Origin: Streptomyces sp. CBMA152
GTDB lineage: Bacteria; Actinomycetota; Actinomycetes; Streptomycetales; Streptomycetaceae
DNA: 64,000 bases
Assembly: GCF_014596475.1 (NCBI RefSeq)
Contig: NZ_MECJ01000023.1
Location: 1 to 64,000 of the forward strand
Direction: 5' to 3'
Position numbers and translations under genes: made by a program. Below are positions 7,789-15,583 of this stretch, piece after piece (positions within the stretch are counted from its first letter, which is position 1; the number at the start of each line of letters is the position of its first letter). The notes under the pieces are model-generated. The model was given only the letters and a program-made list of their open reading frames with translations. It did no database searches and was not told the origin of the DNA.

Positions 7789-8310
7789 ATGTTTCGCAAG
7801 CCCGTCATGGGCAAGACGACCGCAGCCGCCGAGGGGGACGTGGTCGTCCTGCTGATCGGGATGCGCGTCAACCACTTCTGGGCGGTGCACCAGTGGGTGC
7901 CGGTGATGCTGTCGATGTTCCGCATGCTCAACGAGCTGGCGCGGAACCCCTCCCGGGGGCTGCTCAGCCGCGTCCTGCTGACGGGCTCGCCGCGGACGTA
8001 CTACGTCGTCCAGTACTGGGAGTCCAAGGAGAAGCTCTACGCGTACGCCAAGTCCCCCGAGATGTTCCACCACCGGGCCTGGGCGGTCGTCAACCGCAAG
8101 GACCGTGCCGGGAAGATGCGCGGCCACGTCGGGATCTGGCACGAGACGTACATCGCGTCCAAGGGCTCGTACGAGGCCATCTACGCCGATATGCCGCCCA
8201 TCGGCCTGGCGGCGGCCACGGGGGTGCTGCCGCTGGAGAAGCGCGGCCGGTACGCGGCGGACCGGTTCGCCCACCGCTCGGCCGGGGCGGAGGCCGAAAA
8301 GACCGGCTGA
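7789..8310 (+). CDS. DUF4188 domain-containing protein
   Basis: 173 residues. It matches the DUF4188 family, small proteins with a likely dimeric alpha-beta-barrel fold related to antibiotic monooxygenase-like domains; recognisable elements are RVNHFWAVHQW, YWESKEKLYAYAKSP and GIWHETY. The ATG at 7789 was chosen over an in-frame ATG at 7774 because GAGGGGGGT sits at correct spacing before it. No cofactor motif is evident and the reaction is unknown. The divergent MerR gene and the shared operator suggest inducible expression, perhaps in response to a hydrophobic or toxic compound. Confidence 0.82.
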   Translation: MFRKPVMGKTTAAAEGDVVVLLIGMRVNHFWAVHQWVPVMLSMFRMLNELARNPSRGLLSRVLLTGSPRTYYVVQYWESKEKLYAYAKSPEMFHHRAWAVVNRKDRAGKMRGHVGIWHETYIASKGSYEAIYADMPPIGLAAATGVLPLEKRGRYAADRFAHRSAGAEAEKTG

Positions 8311-8330
8311 GCGGGTACGCGCACGGGGAG

Positions 8331-8353
8331 GGGCCTGCCACGGCGGCAGGCCC
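8331..8353 (+). terminator. Terminator of the DUF4188 gene
   Basis: A 9-bp perfect stem GGGCCTGCC/GGCAGGCCC followed by TTTCCC, 20 bases after the stop codon. Confidence 0.8.
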
Positions 8354-8382
8354 TTTCCCGTTCTATACACGTGCGGACACAC

Positions 8383-8422
8383 CTACGGCCCACCGCTGCG
8401 GCGTTGAAGCGGTGGGCCGTAG
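8383..8422 (-). terminator. Terminator of ndgR (convergent side)
   Basis: A 15-bp perfect stem (8383-8397 with 8408-8422) and 10-base loop just after the ndgR stop codon on the minus strand. With the hairpin at 8331-8353 it insulates the two convergent genes. Confidence 0.75.
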
Positions 8423-8439
8423 ATGGCAGAAGAGATACG

Positions 8440-9156
8440 TCAGCCGTTGCGGCGCAGGGCCTCCGAGAGGCGCGCCGCGGCGTCGATGACCGCCTGGGCG
8501 TGCATCCGGCCCGGGTGCCGGGTCAGGCGCTCGATCGGTCCGGAGACCGAGACGGCGGCGACCACGCGGTTGGACGGGCCGCGCACCGGCGCCGACACCG
8601 AGGCCACGCCCGGCTCGCGCTCTCCGATCGACTGGGCCCAGCCCCGGCGCCGTACGCCCGACAGGGCTGTCGCCGTGAAGCGCGCGCCCTGGAGACCGCG
8701 GTGCAGGCGCTCCGGCTCCTCCCAGGCCATCAGGATCTGCGCGGAGGACCCGGCCTTCATGGTGAGCGTGGAGCCCACCGGCACCGTGTCCCGCAGTCCG
8801 GACAGCCGCTCGGCCGCCGCCACGCAGATCCGCATGTCGCCCTGACGGCGATAGAGCTGGGCGCTCTCGCCCGTCACATCGCGCAGATGCGTGAGCACGG
8901 GGCCCGCCGTGGCCAGGAGGCGGTCTTCGCCGGCCGCGGCCGCGAGCTCCGCGAGTCGCGGGCCGAGTATGAACCGGCCCTGCATGTCCCTCGCCACCAT
9001 GCGGTGGTGTTCCAGTGCCACGGCGAGACGGTGTGCCGTGGGTCGTGCGAGTCCGGTGGCCGCGACCAACCCCGCGAGGGTGGCCGGACCGGACTCCAGG
9101 GCGCTCAAGACGAGAGCCGCCTTGTCGAGAACGCCGACGCCGCTAGAGTTGTCCAT
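8440..9156 (-). CDS. ndgR: IclR-family regulator of leucine/amino-acid metabolism NdgR
   Basis: A 238-residue IclR-family protein: N-terminal winged HTH (about 10-65, including GLVAATGLARPTAHRLAVAL) and C-terminal IclR effector domain (about 80-238). Length, sequence start MDNSSGVGVLDKAALVL and its divergent position next to leuC match NdgR of Streptomyces, a regulator of leucine and methionine genes and of growth-dependent antibiotic production. The ATG at 9156 gives the family-typical N-terminus. The ndgR-leuC space contains a perfect 9-bp inverted repeat that is a likely binding site. Confidence 0.95.
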   Translation of the reverse strand: MDNSSGVGVLDKAALVLSALESGPATLAGLVAATGLARPTAHRLAVALEHHRMVARDMQGRFILGPRLAELAAAAGEDRLLATAGPVLTHLRDVTGESAQLYRRQGDMRICVAAAERLSGLRDTVPVGSTLTMKAGSSAQILMAWEEPERLHRGLQGARFTATALSGVRRRGWAQSIGEREPGVASVSAPVRGPSNRVVAAVSVSGPIERLTRHPGRMHAQAVIDAAARLSEALRRNG

Positions 9157-9186
9157 GAAACGATACTCGCGTCTCACTCTGTGAAA

Positions 9187-9215
9187 CGCAAGTTCAATTT
9201 TCTCCGGAACTTGCG
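9187..9215. promoter_or_regulatory. Perfect inverted repeat between ndgR and leuC, candidate NdgR operator
   Basis: CGCAAGTTC (9187-9195) and GAACTTGCG (9207-9215) are separated by 11 bases. Two copies of TGAAACG (9155-9161 and 9182-9188) lie on the ndgR side. The structure is seen in the sequence; NdgR binding is inferred from position and the known regulation of leuCD. Confidence 0.6.
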
Positions 9216-9327
9216 AACCTGTACTGGCGGTCCGCACAACGGCCGCAGCCACCGTCCGGCCCCGGGGGCCCGGCGGTACACCCGGTCTCTAGTGGGGCCG
9301 GCGACGAAGCCGGCCGGAGGGAAAGCG

Positions 9328-10752
9328 ATGGGTAGGACACTCGCCGAGAAGGTCTGGGACGACCATGTCGTCAGGCGCGCCGAGGGCGAGCCCGACCTCC
9401 TCTACATCGATCTGCACCTGCTGCACGAGGTGACCAGCCCGCAGGCGTTCGACGGCCTGCGCGCCAACGGCCGCCCGGTGCGGCGCCTCGACCTCACCAT
9501 CGCCACCGAGGACCACAACACCCCGACCCTCGACATCGACAAGCCCATCGCCGACCCGGTCTCCCGGGCCCAGCTGGAGACGCTGCGCAAGAACTGCGCG
9601 GAGTTCGGGGTGCGGCTGCACCCGCTGGGCGACGTCGAGCAGGGCGTCGTCCACGTGGTGGGACCGCAGCTGGGCCTGACCCAGCCCGGCACCACCGTGG
9701 TCTGCGGCGACTCGCACACCTCCACGCACGGCGCCTTCGGTGCCCTGGCGTTCGGTATCGGCACCTCACAGGTAGAGCATGTGCTCGCCACCCAGACCCT
9801 GCCACTGGCGCCGTTCAAGACGATGGCCATCACGGTCGAGGGCGAACTGCCCGACGGCGTCACCGCCAAGGACCTGATCCTGGCCATCATCGCCCGCATC
9901 GGCACCGGCGGCGGCCAGGGCTACGTCCTGGAATACCGCGGCCCGGCCATCGAGAAGCTCTCGATGGAGGCCCGGATGACCATCTGCAACATGTCGATCG
10001 AGGCCGGTGCCCGCGCGGGCATGATCGCCCCGGACCGCACCACGTTCGACTACCTCCAGGGCCGCGCGCACGCCCCGAAGGGCGCGGACTGGGACGCGGC
10101 CGTCGCGTACTGGCAGACGCTGAAGACGGATGAGGACGCGGTCTTCGACGCCGAGGTGGTCATCGACGCCTCCGCGCTCTCGCCGTTCGTCACCTGGGGC
10201 ACCAACCCCGGCCAGGGCGCGCCGCTTTCGGCGTCCGTCCCCGACCCGGCTTCGTACGAAGACGCTTCGGAGCGCCTGGCGGCCGAAAAGGCCCTGGAAT
10301 ACATGGGGTTGACGGCCGGGCAGCCGCTGCGCGCCATCGACGTCGACACCGTCTTCGTAGGTTCCTGCACCAACGGCCGCATCGAGGACCTGCGCTCGGC
10401 CGCCTCGATCCTGGAGGGCCGCAAAGTCGCCGACGGCGTACGGATGCTGGTCGTCCCGGGCTCGGTCCGGGTGGCGCTGCAGGCCGTGGAAGAGGGCCTG
10501 GACAAGGTCTTCACGGCCGCCGGCGCCGAATGGCGGCACGCGGGCTGCTCGATGTGTCTGGGCATGAACCCGGACCAGCTGGCCCCGGGCGAGCGCTCCG
10601 CGTCCACCTCCAACCGCAACTTCGAGGGCAGGCAGGGCAAGGGCGGCCGTACGCACCTGGTCTCGCCGCAGGTCGCCGCCGCGACGGCGGTTCTCGGCCA
10701 TCTGGCCTCGCCCGCCGACCTCTCCGACGCCCGTACGCCCGCTGGAGTCTGA
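9328..10752 (+). CDS. leuC: 3-isopropylmalate dehydratase large subunit
   Basis: 474 residues, aconitase family; with LeuD it isomerises 2-isopropylmalate to 3-isopropylmalate in leucine synthesis. The [4Fe-4S] cysteines are visible at C347 (GSCTNGR) and C407/C410 (CSMCLGMN). Substrate-binding signatures GDSHTSTHGAFGALAFGIG and FEGRQGKGGRTHL are intact. The ATG at 9328 follows CGGAGGGAA. leuD begins 6 bases after its stop, so the subunits are co-expressed. Divergent ndgR supplies likely control. Confidence 0.98.
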   Translation: MGRTLAEKVWDDHVVRRAEGEPDLLYIDLHLLHEVTSPQAFDGLRANGRPVRRLDLTIATEDHNTPTLDIDKPIADPVSRAQLETLRKNCAEFGVRLHPLGDVEQGVVHVVGPQLGLTQPGTTVVCGDSHTSTHGAFGALAFGIGTSQVEHVLATQTLPLAPFKTMAITVEGELPDGVTAKDLILAIIARIGTGGGQGYVLEYRGPAIEKLSMEARMTICNMSIEAGARAGMIAPDRTTFDYLQGRAHAPKGADWDAAVAYWQTLKTDEDAVFDAEVVIDASALSPFVTWGTNPGQGAPLSASVPDPASYEDASERLAAEKALEYMGLTAGQPLRAIDVDTVFVGSCTNGRIEDLRSAASILEGRKVADGVRMLVVPGSVRVALQAVEEGLDKVFTAAGAEWRHAGCSMCLGMNPDQLAPGERSASTSNRNFEGRQGKGGRTHLVSPQVAAATAVLGHLASPADLSDARTPAGV

Positions 10753-10758
10753 TCAGCC

Positions 10759-11352
10759 ATGGAAGCATTCACCACGCACACCGGCCGGGCCGTCCCGCTG
10801 CGCCGCTCCAACGTCGACACCGACCAGATCATCCCGGCCCACTGGCTGAAGAAGGTGACCCGGGACGGCTTCGAGGACGGTCTGTTCGAGGCCTGGCGCA
10901 AGGACCCCGCCTTCATCCTGAACAAGCCCGAGCGCCAGGGCGCATCGGTGCTGGTCGCGGGCCCCGACTTCGGTACCGGATCCTCCCGTGAGCACGCGGT
11001 CTGGGCGCTGCAGAACTACGGCTTCAAAACCGTGATCTCGTCCCGGTTCGCCGATATCTTCCGGGGCAACTCGCTGAAGAACGGCCTGCTCACGGTGGTT
11101 CTCGACCAGAAAGTCGTGGACGCGCTCTGGGAGCTGACGGAAAGCGACCCGAACGCCGAGATCACGGTCGACCTCCGGGACCGCCAAGTACGCGCCGAGG
11201 GCGTCACGGCGGACTTCGCACTGGACGAAAACGCCCGCTGGCGGCTCCTGAACGGCCTGGACGACATCAGCATCACGCTGCAGAACGAGCCGGACATCGC
11301 CGCGTACGAGGCGAAGCGGCCCTCGCACAAGCCGAGCACCTCGCAGGTCTGA
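10759..11352 (+). CDS. leuD: 3-isopropylmalate dehydratase small subunit
   Basis: 197 residues, aconitase swivel domain. Characteristic segments are RRSNVDTDQIIPAHWLK, DFGTGSSREHAVWAL and SSRFADIFRGNSLKNGLL, which carry the substrate-specificity and swivel residues. It forms the heterodimer with LeuC encoded 6 bases upstream. A very strong bidirectional-looking hairpin lies 58 bases after the stop. Confidence 0.98.
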   Translation: MEAFTTHTGRAVPLRRSNVDTDQIIPAHWLKKVTRDGFEDGLFEAWRKDPAFILNKPERQGASVLVAGPDFGTGSSREHAVWALQNYGFKTVISSRFADIFRGNSLKNGLLTVVLDQKVVDALWELTESDPNAEITVDLRDRQVRAEGVTADFALDENARWRLLNGLDDISITLQNEPDIAAYEAKRPSHKPSTSQV

Positions 11353-11410
11353 CCGCCGAGTACGGCCGGTCCGGAACACCTCCCGTAGGCCGTTCGGAAC
11401 CTTTCGGCCC

Positions 11411-11446
11411 AACACGCCCCCCGTCTTTCGAGACGGGGGGCGTGTT
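11411..11446 (+). terminator. Terminator of leuCD
   Basis: A 16-bp perfect stem with a TTCG loop (11411-11426 / 11431-11446), the strongest hairpin on this side of the window. Confidence 0.9.
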
Positions 11447-11611
11447 GCGTCGGGGGGTGTCAGGGTGGCGTCAACTAGCCTAGTCTGCACCGTAGATGGC
11501 CGGATAGGGGCTTGTGCCCACGGCGGTGCTTGAGGGAGCCGGAAACCACCCGGAATCCCTCAGTTGCCCCCGCCGGAGGCGACAACTCGCCCCAGATGGC
11601 ACAATCGGCGC

Positions 11612-11839
11612 ATGGAACGCGACAGCCAACTCAAGCTCTACCGGGTCGTCGCGGACCAACTGAAAGAAGCGCACACAGCAGTGCGCGAACTGCAAGTCCC
11701 GGAGGGCGTACGGATGGCGCTGTCCCGGAAGCTGCTGGTCATCACAGCGGCTGCCAAACACGATCTCGCCGATGCGGCAAGGCGTCTGGACCGGTTGATG
11801 AAGGACCTCGACGAGGGCCGATTCCCCGAAGACGACTGA
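11612..11839 (+). CDS. Conserved small helical protein, function unknown
   Basis: 75 residues from ATG 11612 (MERDSQLKLYRVVADQLKEA), almost entirely amphipathic helix with an acidic end (DEGRFPEDD). No motif, signal peptide or membrane segment. An upstream in-frame ATG (11564) adds a Pro/Arg-rich tail that looks non-coding. It lies alone between leuCD and hupS. I recognise it as a conserved Streptomyces protein of this locus but know no function. Confidence 0.75.
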   Translation: MERDSQLKLYRVVADQLKEAHTAVRELQVPEGVRMALSRKLLVITAAAKHDLADAARRLDRLMKDLDEGRFPEDD

Positions 11840-11983
11840 GCCACAAGGAACTCGGCGAAGGCCGACTTCGTTGCGGCACTAGGGTGATTAGCCCGTTTCG
11901 TGTTTGATTTGCGGTATATATCTGCCTAACGTGCGAAAAAGCCAGAACAGATTCGTTCCGGCAATGTCTCCGAAGGGGAAGAC

Positions 11984-12637
11984 GTGAACAAGGCGCAGCT
12001 CGTAGAAGCGATTGCCGACAAGGTCGGCGGCCGTCAGCAGGCCGCGGACGCCGTGGATGCGGTCCTGGACGCGATCGTCCGGGCCGTCGTCGGCGGCGAC
12101 CGTGTCTCGGTCACCGGTTTCGGTTCGTTCGAGAAGGTCGACCGCCCGGCCCGGTACGCCCGTAACCCGCAGACGGGTGAGCGGGTGCGGGTCAAGAAGA
12201 CCTCGGTGCCGCGCTTCCGCGCGGGTCAGGGCTTCAAGGACCTGGTGAGCGGCACGAAGAAGCTCCCCAAGGGCGGCGAGGTCGCGGTCAAGAAGGCGCC
12301 CAAGGGCAGCCTCTCGGGTGGCACGACCGCCCGCTCCACGGTCAAGAAGGCCGCGGCCAAGAAGGCCACCGCCAAGAAGACGGTCGCCAAGAAGACCACG
12401 GCCGTGAAGAAGACCGCGGCGGCGAAGAAGACCACCGCCAAGAAGGCCACCACGGCCAAGAAGGCCACGGCGACGGCGAAGAAGACCACCGCCAAGAAGG
12501 CCACCACGGCGGCGAAGAAGACCGTCACCGCCAAGAAGACCGCGCCCGCGAAGAAGGCCGTGGCCAAGAAGGCCCCCGCCAAGAAGACCACCGCGCGCAA
12601 GACCACCGCCAAGAAGACGACCGCCCGCAAGAAGTAG
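11984..12637 (+). CDS. hupS: HU-family nucleoid protein with lysine-rich tail, HupS
   Basis: 217 residues. Residues 1-93 are a bacterial HU domain (NKAQLVEAIADKVG; DNA-binding arm FEKVDRPARYARNPQTGERV). Residues about 95-217 are a Lys/Ala/Thr tail of AKKTT-type units resembling histone H1, typical of the actinobacterial HupS and mycobacterial HupB. It compacts the chromosome, and in Streptomyces HupS is associated with spores. The GTG at 11984 has an AAGGGGAAG site. A 36-base exact direct repeat (12421-12456 and 12475-12510) lies in the tail region. A hairpin follows the gene. Confidence 0.96.
   Translation: MNKAQLVEAIADKVGGRQQAADAVDAVLDAIVRAVVGGDRVSVTGFGSFEKVDRPARYARNPQTGERVRVKKTSVPRFRAGQGFKDLVSGTKKLPKGGEVAVKKAPKGSLSGGTTARSTVKKAAAKKATAKKTVAKKTTAVKKTAAAKKTTAKKATTAKKATATAKKTTAKKATTAAKKTVTAKKTAPAKKAVAKKAPAKKTTARKTTAKKTTARKK
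12421..12510 (+). repeat. 36-bp exact direct repeat in the hupS tail
   Basis: 12421-12456 and 12475-12510 are identical and offset by 54 bases (18 codons). Slippage between them would change the tail by 18 residues in frame. Confidence 0.8.
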
Positions 12638-12660
12638 GCACGTCGGACGGCTCACTCGCC

Positions 12661-12690
12661 GGGCCGGGCTCCCCTCGGGGAGCCCGGCCC
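12661..12690 (+). terminator. Terminator of hupS
   Basis: A 13-bp stem GGGCCGGGCTCCC/GGGAGCCCGGCCC with a 4-base loop, placed between convergent hupS and the small minus-strand gene. Confidence 0.85.
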
Positions 12691-12713
12691 GCGGTGTGAT
12701 TCCAGGGCGCTTC

Positions 12714-12917
12714 TCAGAACGTCTGCAGGGTCACCAGCGTGATGCGCAGGGACTTGCCCTCGCCCTCCGTCTCGATGCGGACGCGCTGGCCCACCCGGAG
12801 CAGCCGCAGGCCGCCCGCTTCGAAGGCCTCGGGGCCGAATTCCACCGGGGTGCCGTCATCCAGCAGCACGCTGCCGCTGTGGGTCTCGAAGTCGTATGTG
12901 TACGCGGTCGCCTGCAT
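12714..12917 (-). CDS. Small conserved protein downstream of cofC
   Basis: 67 residues, MQATAYTYDFETHSGSVLLD onward, ending in VTLQTF. The pattern of short beta strands (SGSVLLDDGTPVEF, RVGQRVRIETEGE, SLRITLVTL) looks like a small OB/cold-shock-like barrel, but RNP motifs are absent. It starts 10 bases after the cofC stop on the same strand, so the two are probably co-transcribed. The function is unknown, and no link to coenzyme F420 is evident beyond position. Confidence 0.75.
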   Translation of the reverse strand: MQATAYTYDFETHSGSVLLDDGTPVEFGPEAFEAGGLRLLRVGQRVRIETEGEGKSLRITLVTLQTF

Positions 12918-12927
12918 GCCCAGCAGC

Positions 12928-13647
12928 CTAGTACCCGGGTACGACATCGACGGCGGCGCGCAGGGCCGTCGTGGCCGGGCCCGTGCCCAGCGCGAGCGCC
13001 GCGCGCAGATCGGCGCCGGTGTCCACGTCCCGGCGCACCGAGTCCACCCGGGCCAGCAGGATTTCGGCCGCCCCGGACGCCGAATGGGCGGCCCGCGACG
13101 GTCCGCCGAAAGCCGGGGCCAAATCCGTGCCCGACCCGGCCGAAAGAAATGTCGTGCCGATTCCGGCCGCATCGGCCAGAAATGCGCGGGGAAATAGGGA
13201 CGCGGCGTCCAGGACCCGGCCCAATTCCCCCGGGCGCAGTGCGGGCAGATCGGCGTTGAGCGCGGCGACCGCGGCACCCGGCCGCGCCCGGCGCACCGTG
13301 TACGCGCCGTGCGCGAGGGCGGCGTTGAGGCCCGCGCCGGGGCGGTCGGCGACGATCCGGGCGCCCAGCGAGGCCAGCTCCGCGCCCGCCAGCGGATCGT
13401 CCGTGACGACCGCCACATCCCGTACCGCGGGGCAGGCCAGCGCGGCCGAAACGGTGTCCAGCGCGAACGCCAGCGCGAGCCGCGGGCGCAGCGCCGCGCC
13501 CACGGCGGCGGCGAGCCTGCTCTTGGCCAGTGCCAGCGGCTTCAGCGGTACGACGAGGGACCAGCGGGCGGTCGATGCGGTGTTCGTGGCGTCCCCTTCG
13601 TCCTCGGGCCTGGCCGGCGCGACGGCACTGGACAGGACGAGGCTCAT
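12928..13647 (-). CDS. cofC: 2-phospho-L-lactate / phosphoenolpyruvate guanylyltransferase
   Basis: 239 residues, nucleotidyltransferase fold of the CofC/FbiD family, which makes the GDP-activated C3 unit for coenzyme F420 side-chain assembly. Signatures are VVPLKPLALAKSRL (nucleotide loop), VVTDDP, PGAGLNAAL and ALNADLPAL (metal-binding Asp). The ATG at 13647 (MSLVLSSAV) is preceded by GGGTGA; a GTG two codons upstream is equally possible. It is divergent from the plsC-gpsA-ddlA unit. F420-dependent enzymes are common in actinobacteria. Confidence 0.9.
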   Translation of the reverse strand: MSLVLSSAVAPARPEDEGDATNTASTARWSLVVPLKPLALAKSRLAAAVGAALRPRLALAFALDTVSAALACPAVRDVAVVTDDPLAGAELASLGARIVADRPGAGLNAALAHGAYTVRRARPGAAVAALNADLPALRPGELGRVLDAASLFPRAFLADAAGIGTTFLSAGSGTDLAPAFGGPSRAAHSASGAAEILLARVDSVRRDVDTGADLRAALALGTGPATTALRAAVDVVPGY

Positions 13648-13786
13648 TGTCACCCGGCCAGGAGCGGGCGTGGCACGGGCGGGGCGTACGGTGTTCTCGA
13701 CAGACCGGAGGGCCGGGGCGACACTTGCTCCCTGCGTAAGTCGCGCAGTGGTCGACAGTGGTCTGTCCTAGAGGAAGGTGCTCCGA

Positions 13787-14539
13787 GTGTCCCGCCGCAG
13801 AATCGGCTTCTGGTACCGCCTTGCGGCGGTCATCGCCAAACCTCCACTGGTGGTGCTTTTCAAGCGGGACTGGCACGGAATGGAGAACATTCCGGCGGAG
13901 GGCGGTTTTATCACCGCCATCAATCACAACTCGTATCTCGACATGTTCTCCTACGGGCACTTCCAGTACAACACCGGACGAGTGCCCCGATTCCTCGCCA
14001 AGGCGGCCCTCTTCAAGGCCCCGGGTGTGGGACTGCTGCTGCGCGGCACGGGCCAGATTCCCGTCTACCGCGAGTCCACCAACGCGTTCGGCGCCTTCCG
14101 CGCCGCCGTCGACGCCGTGGAGCGCGGTGAATGCGTCGCGTTCTACCCCGAGGGCACCCTCACCCGCGACCCCGGCATGTGGCCGATGACCGCCAAGACC
14201 GGAGTCGCGCGCGCCGCGCTCCAGACCAGGGCGCCGGTCATCCCGATCGCCCAGTGGGGCGCCAACTTGGCGATGCCGCCGTACGCCAAGGAGAAGAAGG
14301 TCCGCCTCTTCCCCCGCAAGACCCTCCAGGTGCAGGCCGGTCCGCCGGTCGACCTCGCGCGCTTCTACGACAAGGAGCCCACCCCCGAGGTGCTGCGCGA
14401 GGCGACCGAGGCCATCATGGCCGCGATCACCCGCCAGCTGGAGGAGATCCGCGGCGAGAGCGCGCCCGCGAAGACGTACGATCCGCGCGAAGTCCGCGCA
14501 CAGCAGCGCCGCAAGGCCGCTGGGGAGGGCACCAAGTGA
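13787..14539 (+). CDS. 1-acyl-sn-glycerol-3-phosphate acyltransferase family protein
   Basis: 250 residues, PlsC-type membrane-associated acyltransferase. The HX4D motif is NHNSYLD, block II GTGQIPVYRE, block III FYPEGTLTRD, and VIPIAQWG is block IV. The GTG at 13787 was chosen because GAGGAAG lies 9 bases before it, and an earlier GTG at 13778 abuts that site. It overlaps gpsA by 4 bases (GTGA), and GpsA supplies glycerol-3-phosphate, so a role in phosphatidic-acid synthesis is consistent. The exact acyl acceptor is not proven; several paralogues usually exist in Streptomyces. Confidence 0.92.
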   Translation: MSRRRIGFWYRLAAVIAKPPLVVLFKRDWHGMENIPAEGGFITAINHNSYLDMFSYGHFQYNTGRVPRFLAKAALFKAPGVGLLLRGTGQIPVYRESTNAFGAFRAAVDAVERGECVAFYPEGTLTRDPGMWPMTAKTGVARAALQTRAPVIPIAQWGANLAMPPYAKEKKVRLFPRKTLQVQAGPPVDLARFYDKEPTPEVLREATEAIMAAITRQLEEIRGESAPAKTYDPREVRAQQRRKAAGEGTK

Positions 14540-15549
14540 CGCACGCCGCCACCAAGGCAGCAGTATTCGGAAACGGCTCCTGGGGTACGGCGTTCGCCAT
14601 GGTCCTCGCCGACGCGGGCTGCGAGGTGACCCTGTGGGGCCGCCGCCCCGAACTCGCCGAGGCCATCAACACCACCCGGACCAACCCGGACTACCTGCCG
14701 GGCATCGAACTGCCCGCGGGCGTACGGGCGACGACGGACGCGGCCGAGGCCGCCGAGGGCGCCGACTTCACCGTGCTCGCCGTGCCGTCGCAGACGCTGC
14801 GCGCCAACCTCGCCGCCTGGACGCCGCTGCTCGCGCCCGACACCGTCCTCGTCTCCCTGATGAAGGGCGTCGAACTCGGCACCGCCAAGCGGATGAGCGA
14901 GGTGATCGAGGAGGTCGCCAAGGTCTCCGCCGACCGCGTCGCCGTCGTCACCGGACCCAACCTCGCCAAGGAGATCGCCCAGCGCCGGCCCGCCGCCGCC
15001 GTGGTCGCCTGCCGCGACGAGGCCGTGGCCCAGCGCCTCCAGGCCGCCTGCCACACCCCGTACTTCCGCCCGTACACCAACACCGACGTCGTCGGCTGCG
15101 AACTCGGCGGCGCGGTCAAGAACGTGATCGGGCTCGCCGTCGGCATCGCCGACGGCATGGGCCTGGGCGACAACGCCAAGGGCTCGCTCATCACCCGCGG
15201 CCTGGCCGAGACCACCCGGCTCGGGCTCGCGATGGGCGCCGACCCGCTGACCTTCTCGGGTCTGGCGGGCCTCGGCGACCTCGTCGCCACCTGCTCCTCG
15301 CCGCTCTCGCGCAACCACACCTTCGGCACCAACCTCGGCAAGGGCATGACCCTTGAGGAGACCATCGCGGTCACCAAGCAGACCGCCGAGGGCGTCAAGT
15401 CCTGTGAGTCCGTGCTGGATCTGGCCCGTCGGCACGGGGTGGACATGCCCATCACCGAGACCGTGGTCGGCATCGTCCACGAGGGCAAGCCGCCGGTGGT
15501 CGCGCTCAAGGAGCTGATGTCGCGCAGCGCCAAGGCCGAGCGGCGCTGA
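14536..15549 (+). CDS. gpsA: Glycerol-3-phosphate dehydrogenase [NAD(P)+]
   Basis: 337 residues. It reduces dihydroxyacetone phosphate to sn-glycerol-3-phosphate for phospholipid synthesis. The dinucleotide-binding loop is VFGNGSWGTAFA (residues about 9-20). Catalytic Lys and substrate segments GCELGGAVKNVIGLAVGI and FSGLAGLGDLVATC are intact. The start is the GTG overlapping the plsC-like stop. ddlA follows after 34 bases, giving a lipid/peptidoglycan precursor operon. Confidence 0.97.
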   Translation: MTHAATKAAVFGNGSWGTAFAMVLADAGCEVTLWGRRPELAEAINTTRTNPDYLPGIELPAGVRATTDAAEAAEGADFTVLAVPSQTLRANLAAWTPLLAPDTVLVSLMKGVELGTAKRMSEVIEEVAKVSADRVAVVTGPNLAKEIAQRRPAAAVVACRDEAVAQRLQAACHTPYFRPYTNTDVVGCELGGAVKNVIGLAVGIADGMGLGDNAKGSLITRGLAETTRLGLAMGADPLTFSGLAGLGDLVATCSSPLSRNHTFGTNLGKGMTLEETIAVTKQTAEGVKSCESVLDLARRHGVDMPITETVVGIVHEGKPPVVALKELMSRSAKAERR

Positions 15550-15583
15550 AGTGCGCGAGGGGAGCGGGTACGCTCAACGCGAT

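Noticed and set aside
8371..9327. An upstream in-frame extension of leuC by about 319 codons
   Set aside because: The extension runs antisense through ndgR and the ndgR-leuC promoter. LeuC begins at 9328 with a good ribosome site and family length.
12731..13960. A 409-codon minus-strand frame overlapping cofC
   Set aside because: Out of frame with cofC, Arg/Gly-rich, and crosses the divergent promoter region; cofC has clear motifs.
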